Shown here piece after piece: positions 6,454 through 11,373 of a stretch of DNA of 11,373 nucleotides (its first letter is position 1; each line of letters starts with the position of its first letter). The notes beneath the pieces are model-generated. The model made no database searches, had not been told where the DNA came from, and worked only from the letters and a program-made list of their open reading frames with translations. This stretch comes from Candidatus Bathyarchaeota archaeon (GTDB lineage Archaea > Thermoproteota > Bathyarchaeia > 40CM-2-53-6 > RBG-13-38-9): the NCBI GenBank assembly GCA_026394315.1, contig JAPKYM010000226.1:1-11373 (forward strand), given 5' to 3'. The translations under genes were made by a program, and so were the position numbers.

Positions 6454-6462
6454 GTAAAAATC
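6454..6462 (-). terminator. T-run terminator after atpC
   Basis: On the minus strand the sequence reads GATTTTTAC, starting eight bases after the atpC stop, with an AAAAGG stretch beyond. Together with the plus-strand T-tract next to it, it makes a compact two-way termination zone. Confidence 0.4.
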
Positions 6463-6469
6463 AATATCT

Positions 6470-7501
6470 CTAGAGCAGAAGCCTTCTCTGGAGTTCCTCT
6501 TCAGGAATCTTAAGGTCTATTGCCGTGGCAATTGTAACGAGGTTTCTTGCTTCTTTCTCACAAAAGAGGAGGTAGGCGATTACGTATCCAGACTTCAAGA
6601 ACAGGTTCTTGAGCGCGAATGAAGCGTCTTGATAGAGCCTTTTGGAGATGACGGTCTCCAGGTTAACGGCTGGCGACTTGGACTTTCTAAGGATCTCTTC
6701 TGCAATTTTGTCATAGGTGGTTCCAGCCAAGATTTCCGGAAAATCCTCCAGTCCGCCTTGGGTCAAGCTTCTCAGATTGGATTTGCTCAGCCGGTAATAT
6801 ACCGGTATGATCATTTCCTCTATGAGTTTGGGTGCAAGATTCCTCAGCTTCAATGTCAATATCAATTGCAGATTCCGAAGATCAACCTCCTCACCCACCA
6901 GCGTCTTGAGACTCTCTTTCTCGACCATCCCCTCCAATTTTTCCCATAGCCTGGTAAAGTATATTCTGTCAAGAAAAGATTCAAGAACGATAGGATGCCC
7001 AGTCCGCCTGTATGCCTCCAGTCGCTTGTCTATGGATGCGTAGTCTGTCTCTCTAAGTAATGAAACTGCTTCCTCAATGTTCTCAGCCTTGGTGAGGGCT
7101 GGAAAATTAATGAGCGTATACTCTCTGCTTAAAGGTACTAAGTTTTGTTCCTCAATCTTCTCTCGGGCATGTTTGGCCCTAATAACCCTCTTGAGATTCT
7201 CAACCTCAATTCTGGCCGCAAATGCTTCGAGAAATTCTTTGACGTTCCCTCTTGTATCCGTTGTCAGGGTGAAGAATCTCTCAACAAGGGTCTTGAGGAA
7301 TATCTTCTCAAGCCTTACTGAATCGGCCTCTTCGCTGGGGAGCTTGCTGATCTCAGCTGCGTAGTCACTTCTAAGCAGTTGGTCAACCATCTCCGAGAGA
7401 CTCTTTGACTTTGATATTGTCTTGATGCTTTCAGAAGTGAGAAGGTGGGTTCTCCTTCCATGCGTTCTTGTAATAAGGTAGATTATTGACGATGATCTCA
7501 C
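6470..7501 (-). CDS. atpC: A-type ATP synthase subunit C (V-type subunit d homologue)
   Basis: A 343-residue member of the AC39/AtpC family. The protein is the funnel-shaped socket that joins the central shaft (D/F) to the membrane c-ring. It is almost entirely helical, without membrane segments. Family-like patterns are seen in each repeat: YLITRTHGRRTHLL at the N-terminus, RIEVENLKRVIRAK (about 97-110), VDLRNLQLILTLKLR (about 206-220), and the C-terminal GYVIAYLLFCEKEARNLVTI with IPEEELQRRLLL. The length is typical. The GTG start (7501-7499) overlaps the atpD stop as GTGA, so translation of C is probably coupled to D. It is the last gene of the minus-strand A-B-D-C unit and faces atpK tail to tail. 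Confidence 0.93.
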   Translation of the reverse strand: MRSSSIIYLITRTHGRRTHLLTSESIKTISKSKSLSEMVDQLLRSDYAAEISKLPSEEADSVRLEKIFLKTLVERFFTLTTDTRGNVKEFLEAFAARIEVENLKRVIRAKHAREKIEEQNLVPLSREYTLINFPALTKAENIEEAVSLLRETDYASIDKRLEAYRRTGHPIVLESFLDRIYFTRLWEKLEGMVEKESLKTLVGEEVDLRNLQLILTLKLRNLAPKLIEEMIIPVYYRLSKSNLRSLTQGGLEDFPEILAGTTYDKIAEEILRKSKSPAVNLETVISKRLYQDASFALKNLFLKSGYVIAYLLFCEKEARNLVTIATAIDLKIPEEELQRRLLL

Positions 7502-8112
7502 TGTTTCGATCTCCTGATTACCTGTTTGACACGTTTGGCTCTGAAGAACTCTTCAAGAGACTCTTCTTCCAGTCTGCCTTCCACATATCTGATAAGTTCG
7601 AACAGCTCTGGTATCAGCACTCTCTCAAGAGCATTCACCTTACGATTCGTCATCATCAACTCGTATGCTATGCTCTCGATGCGGGATTCGGCCTCGGCCA
7701 GTTGAATCAAGTCTTTCATTAGGGCGTTGAGTTCTGAGGCTGCTTGGTGGGCTGATGGACTTGATATAGAGTTCATGTTAGCTTCCTTCTCGACCAAGAC
7801 TTCTGGAACTATAACGCCCATTATGCTCCAAGGCCTGACCTTCACTTCCATCTTATCCACTATTGTAGCCTGGGATGCTAAGCCTGAATAACCCAGATTC
7901 AGATATGCGGCTTTGAGGCTTTCATATGCTTTCATGAGTCTGCTGTCAAGCTTGTTACGCTCAGCTACCTTGGACAAAAGCTTGTTAGTCTCAGATGCAA
8001 GGTGGTCTCTTTTCATCTTTAGCAGTTCTTGGCCTTTCTTTGTGAATTCAAGCTGCTCTCTAAGCCTGAGCAGGATTCCTCTTGATACACCCGCTCTTCC
8101 AGCAGCGCTCAC
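7498..8112 (-). CDS. atpD: A-type ATP synthase subunit D (central shaft)
   Basis: A 204-residue subunit that forms the rotating central shaft inside the A3B3 head. Family features: an N-terminal coiled-coil helix with LLRLREQLEFTKKGQELLK and KRDHL (about residues 14-38), a short beta-rich middle (about 75-110), and a C-terminal helix with the signature TNRKVNALERVLIPEL (about 154-169) followed by EEESLEEFFRAKRVKQ. The GTG start at 8112 lies ten bases after the atpB stop. No separate Shine-Dalgarno site is obvious in the gap, so coupling to atpB is likely. The usual order B-D is kept, and atpC follows with a four-base overlap. Subunit F, which normally sits on the shaft beside D, is not encoded in the window. 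Confidence 0.94.
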   Translation of the reverse strand: MSAAGRAGVSRGILLRLREQLEFTKKGQELLKMKRDHLASETNKLLSKVAERNKLDSRLMKAYESLKAAYLNLGYSGLASQATIVDKMEVKVRPWSIMGVIVPEVLVEKEANMNSISSPSAHQAASELNALMKDLIQLAEAESRIESIAYELMMTNRKVNALERVLIPELFELIRYVEGRLEEESLEEFFRAKRVKQVIRRSKQ

Positions 8113-8122
8113 GATGAAAAAC

Positions 8123-9538
8123 CTACTCTGATTGTCCCGCGGCTTCTTTCTTCAGGTAGTACTTCTCTATGTATTCCTCATGTATTCTGGTCAGTGCCTT
8201 CTCAGGAAGTATGGAAAGCAGCTTCCATGCAATGTTGAGTGTCGTCTCGATAGTTCTGTTCTCGTACTCGCCTTGATTGATTAACTGTGTCTCGAAGTTG
8301 TCTGCGAACTTGAGATAGCGTTTCTCGTCCTCACTTAGTCCTACCTCACCAACTATCCTTGATAGATCTCGGGCTTGCCGACCTCTGGAGTATGCACCGT
8401 AGAGTTGGTCAGCTACATCGCCGTGGTCATCCCTTGTCTTGCCCTCACCTATCCCTTTCCTCATCAATCTTGAAAGTGAAGGCAGGACGTTTATCGGTGG
8501 ATAGATTCCTCTCATGTAGAGTTCACGGTCAAGGAAGACCTGTCCTTCGGTTATGTAGCCACTCAAGTCTGGTATCGGATGTTGTATGTCCCCGCCCGGC
8601 ATGGTCAAGATCGGCATCTGTGTAAGGGATCCTGGCAGGCCCTGGATGATTCCAGCCCTCTCATATATCGAGGCTAGGTCGCTGTAGAGGTATCCTGGGT
8701 AACCCTTCCGGCTGGGCACCTCTTCCCTTGCAGCGCTCAGCGCCCTGAGAACCTCGGCGTAGTTTGTCATGTCGCTGAGTATGACTAGGACATGCATGCC
8801 AAGCTTGAACGCGATGTATTCTGCAGCTGTGAGGGCTATTCGTGGTGTGAAGAGCCTTTCGATGGCAGGGTCATCAGCCAAGTTCAGGATCATGACTGAA
8901 CGTTCTAGGGCTCCGGAATCTCGGAACTCACTTATGAAGTATTCAGCCTCATCATGCCTGAGCCCCATTGCCGAGAAGACGAGGGCAAACTCCTCCTTCT
9001 CACCAAGGACAGTGGCCTGTCTTGAGATCTGGGCTATTACTCGGTTGTGTGGCATACCGCTCTCTGAGAATATTGGGAGCTTCTGACCTCTCACCAGGGA
9101 TAGCATTCCGTCTATTGCGGAGATTCCGGTCTGGATGAAGTTGTTAGGATAGATCCTCGCCATGGGGTTTATTGGGGAGCCGTTTATGTCCTCCATCTCA
9201 CTGGAGACTATTGCTGGTGAGCCGTCTACTGGTTCGAAGACGCCGTTGAAGATCCTTCCCAGAATCTCGTCTGAGAGTGGGACCTTGAAGGCTGAACCTG
9301 AGAAGCTTATGACAGAGTCTGCCTGTAATCCCATCTCGCCTCCGAAGATCTGTATGATAGCCTTTCCTCTACCCACTTCCAGGACTCTGCCCATTCGCTC
9401 TACTCCATCTGGCGCGCGGACAGTAACCAGCTCGTCGTAACCGACGTTCTCAACATTATCTACCATCAGGAGTGATCCTTTGACTTCCTGGAGTCCGCGA
9501 TTGATGAGTCCTTGAGTTTTGGATAACATCGATTCCAT
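8123..9538 (-). CDS. atpB: A-type ATP synthase subunit B (non-catalytic/regulatory)
   Basis: A 471-residue soluble B subunit that alternates with A in the A3B3 head. The N-terminal beta barrel (about 17-75) is followed by a nucleotide-binding-like domain whose P-loop is degenerate: FSESGMPHNR at about 157-166 lacks the Lys-Thr of Walker A, as is normal for B. R357 in LPSLSRLMRKG matches the arginine finger that reaches into the catalytic site of A. The C-terminal helical domain ends in a charged tail. The ATG at 9538 is preferred over an in-frame GTG at 9547, because GAGGTGA at 9550-9544, a near-perfect Shine-Dalgarno match, overlaps that GTG and stands five bases before the ATG. The Shine-Dalgarno site starts directly after the atpA stop, so the two genes form one operon. 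Using the GTG would add three residues. Confidence 0.95.
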   Translation of the reverse strand: MESMLSKTQGLINRGLQEVKGSLLMVDNVENVGYDELVTVRAPDGVERMGRVLEVGRGKAIIQIFGGEMGLQADSVISFSGSAFKVPLSDEILGRIFNGVFEPVDGSPAIVSSEMEDINGSPINPMARIYPNNFIQTGISAIDGMLSLVRGQKLPIFSESGMPHNRVIAQISRQATVLGEKEEFALVFSAMGLRHDEAEYFISEFRDSGALERSVMILNLADDPAIERLFTPRIALTAAEYIAFKLGMHVLVILSDMTNYAEVLRALSAAREEVPSRKGYPGYLYSDLASIYERAGIIQGLPGSLTQMPILTMPGGDIQHPIPDLSGYITEGQVFLDRELYMRGIYPPINVLPSLSRLMRKGIGEGKTRDDHGDVADQLYGAYSRGRQARDLSRIVGEVGLSEDEKRYLKFADNFETQLINQGEYENRTIETTLNIAWKLLSILPEKALTRIHEEYIEKYYLKKEAAGQSE

Positions 9539-9543
9539 GATCC

Positions 9544-9550
9544 TCACCTC
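9544..9550 (-). promoter_or_regulatory. Shine-Dalgarno site that decides the atpB start
   Basis: Read on the minus strand, GAGGTGA (9550 down to 9544) matches the anti-Shine-Dalgarno core. It lies between the atpA stop (9553-9551) and the ATG at 9538, with a five-base spacer. Its own GTG (9547-9545) is in frame with atpB and could be mistaken for the start. Confidence 0.75.
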
Positions 9551-11373
9551 TTAGGAGATTCCGTACTCCTGCCTGAGCTTGGCCATCTCACCCTCGATCT
9601 CTTCAGAGAGTCTCTGTAGCCCTTGGATGCCGCTCTTGTCCTCCTTGGCTCGCTCAAGCTTGGATACTTGTGGTAGTGACTTGATCCTCTCTGCTGGAAC
9701 GCCCTTCTGGACTAGGTAACTTGCTCGGTCATAGAAGTCTAGAAGCGTCTGGAGTAGGGCTGCCTGCTTCTCCATCTCGCAGAAGGCGTCAACTTCATGG
9801 TAGGCGAATTGTCTCAGGAAGGCTTCCTTTATCAGTTCAGACTCAAGTAGAATTAACCTCTGATCGTCAGGGAGTGCGCGTTCACCCATGATCCTTGCTA
9901 TAGACTCTATCTCAGAGGATTCACTCAAGATCTTGAGTGCCCTTCCTCTGAGCTGCCCAAAATCTTTGTGGAGCCTCTTCTTCCAGTATTCGGCGATCTC
10001 CTCCGCGTACTGGCTGTAACTCTGGGCCCATGAGCCCAATAGCCGGTCAACATAGAGGCTGTAGCTCTTCAGCCAGTGGATGGCTGGGAAGTGTCTACTG
10101 TAGGCGAGGTCTCTGTCTAAGGCCCAGAAGACCCCTGTGAATCTGAGAGTGTGTATCGTGACTGGCTCGTTGAAATCTCCTCCAGGAGGCGAGACAGCAC
10201 CTATTATCGAGACCGATCCCTGCCGCTGAGGCTTTCCTAAGGCTTTGACTCTTCCTGCCCTTTCATAGAACGCTGCCACCCTGTCTGGAAGATATGCTGG
10301 ATAACCGCCTTCCGCAGGCATCTCTTCGAGTCTGCCTGAAATTTCTCTGAGGGCTTCAGCCCACCTTGAGGTGGAGTCGGCCATCATCGCCACATCATAA
10401 CCTTGATCTCTATAGTACTCCCCAATCGTCACACCGAGGTAGATACTCGCCTCCCTTGCGGCCACAGGCATGTTGCTGGTGTTGGCTATCAGGACTGTTC
10501 TCTCCATAAGAGGTCTCTTGGTTCTTGGGTCTATCAGTTCTGGAAAGTCTGTCAGGACCTCACACATCTCATTGCCTCTTTCACCGCAGCCAACATAGAT
10601 GATCACTTGGGCAGCGCACCATCTGGCGAGTTGGTGGAGCATCACAGTCTTCCCAGTACCGAACCCTCCAGGTATGCTTGCTGTGCCTCCTTTAGGAAGT
10701 GGGAAGAAAGTGTCTATGACCCTCTGTCCGGTCACAAGCGGCTCATTCAGTGGGAGTCTGCCCTGAGGGGCGAACGGTCTGGGGATTCTGATCGGCCATT
10801 CCTGCATCAGCCTGATGTCTACCTTCTTTCCGTCCTTCTCAAGAGTCGCGATGGGGTCCTCGACCGTGTAGTCACCTTCCTTTATCGAGGTGACCCTACC
10901 GGAGACGTTTGGTGGAATCAATATCTTATGAGTTAGAACAGGCATCTCCTGGACTGTCCCGACGATGTCGCCTGGACCTGAAAGCTCACCCTTATTGATT
11001 GAAGGTTTGAAGTGCCACTTCTTGTCCCGTGGCAGGGTATTGACTCGTGCGCCTCTGGTTATGAAGGAGCCTGTCTGGATCCTAATGCTTTCAAGTGATC
11101 TTCCAACACCATCCAGTATGTTGTTCAGTAGGCCAACGCCCAGCTCTGCAACTAGACGTTTGCCAACACCAATAATTTGTTCACCGGGTCTCAAACCTGT
11201 TGTGTTCTCATAGAGTTGGGCGGTAAATTCTTCGGCTCCAACTCTTATGACCTCGCCTATGAGGCCTTCCTTGCCAACCTCAACTAGCTCGCCCATCTCA
11301 ATGTCTTTGATTCCGGAGCCTACGACGATGGATCCGCTGACCCACCTTATCGTTCCTCTTCTTGATTCTGCCA
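9551..11373 (-). CDS. atpA: A-type ATP synthase catalytic subunit A (start one base outside window)
   Basis: The catalytic subunit that makes or hydrolyses ATP (EC 7.1.2.2). The frame stays open to the window edge; an internal ATG at 11296 would cut off the first strand of the beta barrel. Upstream codons read AESRRGTIRWVSGSIVVGSG, typical of A-subunit N-termini, and are preceded by -TG at the very edge, so an NTG start with its first base at 11374 is likely, giving about 607 residues. With that numbering Walker A is GGFGTGKT (236-243, K242). The catalytic glutamate is E265 in GCGERGNEM, and the Walker B region is DVAMMADSTSRWAEALRE. The A-type non-homologous insertion (around 110-195, including GRVTSIKEGDY) is present. 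No intein interrupts the P-loop. It leads the minus-strand A-B-D-C operon; its promoter lies outside. Confidence 0.96.
   Translation of the reverse strand, partial: AESRRGTIRWVSGSIVVGSGIKDIEMGELVEVGKEGLIGEVIRVGAEEFTAQLYENTTGLRPGEQIIGVGKRLVAELGVGLLNNILDGVGRSLESIRIQTGSFITRGARVNTLPRDKKWHFKPSINKGELSGPGDIVGTVQEMPVLTHKILIPPNVSGRVTSIKEGDYTVEDPIATLEKDGKKVDIRLMQEWPIRIPRPFAPQGRLPLNEPLVTGQRVIDTFFPLPKGGTASIPGGFGTGKTVMLHQLARWCAAQVIIYVGCGERGNEMCEVLTDFPELIDPRTKRPLMERTVLIANTSNMPVAAREASIYLGVTIGEYYRDQGYDVAMMADSTSRWAEALREISGRLEEMPAEGGYPAYLPDRVAAFYERAGRVKALGKPQRQGSVSIIGAVSPPGGDFNEPVTIHTLRFTGVFWALDRDLAYSRHFPAIHWLKSYSLYVDRLLGSWAQSYSQYAEEIAEYWKKRLHKDFGQLRGRALKILSESSEIESIARIMGERALPDDQRLILLESELIKEAFLRQFAYHEVDAFCEMEKQAALLQTLLDFYDRASYLVQKGVPAERIKSLPQVSKLERAKEDKSGIQGLQRLSEEIEGEMAKLRQEYGIS

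Noticed and set aside
8123..9538. Degenerate P-loop in atpB as a sign of lost function
   Set aside because: B subunits of A- and V-type ATPases normally lack a working Walker A; the arginine finger R357 is intact.
10646..10669. Possible intein insertion at the atpA P-loop, a known archaeal site
   Set aside because: The Walker A sequence is continuous and the protein length is normal, so no intein is present.
10403..10936. Plus-strand open frame of 177 codons opposite atpA
   Set aside because: It lies antisense inside the highly conserved catalytic domain of atpA, has no start context and its translation looks like no known protein; it is a shadow of the real gene.
1..11373. CRISPR arrays, tRNA or rRNA genes, insertion sequences
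   Set aside because: Reading through both strands showed no regular direct repeats, no tRNA-like cloverleaf, no rRNA sequence and no transposase or terminal repeats.

Overview
The window is almost certainly from an archaeon. It carries most of an archaeal A-type (A1Ao) ATP synthase, including catalytic A and non-catalytic B subunits with the A-type insertion region. TATA-like boxes sit about 26 to 40 bases before several starts, some transcripts look nearly leaderless, Shine-Dalgarno sites match GGAGGTGA, and starts are often GTG or TTG. The phylum cannot be fixed by eye. A TACK-lineage archaeon (Bathyarchaeia- or Thaumarchaeota-like) is a reasonable guess because of the V-type-like start of subunit I and the signal-bearing c subunit, but that is inference.

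Left part (1-3940): a mixed group of small transcription units. First comes the 3' end of a multi-pass GT-C type glycosyltransferase (+), then a four-helix membrane protein of unknown function (+). Opposite these, on the minus strand, a GNAT acetyltransferase is followed by a surface-anchored, sequon-rich protein. A divergent promoter separates the GNAT gene from a membrane-anchored cyclophilin (+). Next is an unusual fusion of an AbrB-like domain with an ACT domain (+), which may be a small-molecule-responsive regulator.

Right part (4033-11373): the ATP synthase, split into two converging units. The membrane genes atpI and atpK run on the plus strand; atpK seems to have its own leaderless promoter inside the end of atpI. 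The soluble and stalk genes run on the minus strand in the order atpA-atpB-atpD-atpC and meet atpK tail to tail, with a 43-base gap carrying T-runs for both strands. A and B form the catalytic head, D the central shaft, C the socket on the c-ring, K the c-ring and I the stator/half-channel subunit. Subunits E, H and F are not in the window. atpA seems to begin one base beyond the right edge.

No RNA gene, mobile element, CRISPR array or gene-free stretch over 300 bases was seen. Nothing amounts to a clearly new system. The best leads are the AbrB-ACT fusion, the split ATPase layout with separate c-subunit control, the membrane-anchored cyclophilin, and two unknown envelope proteins.
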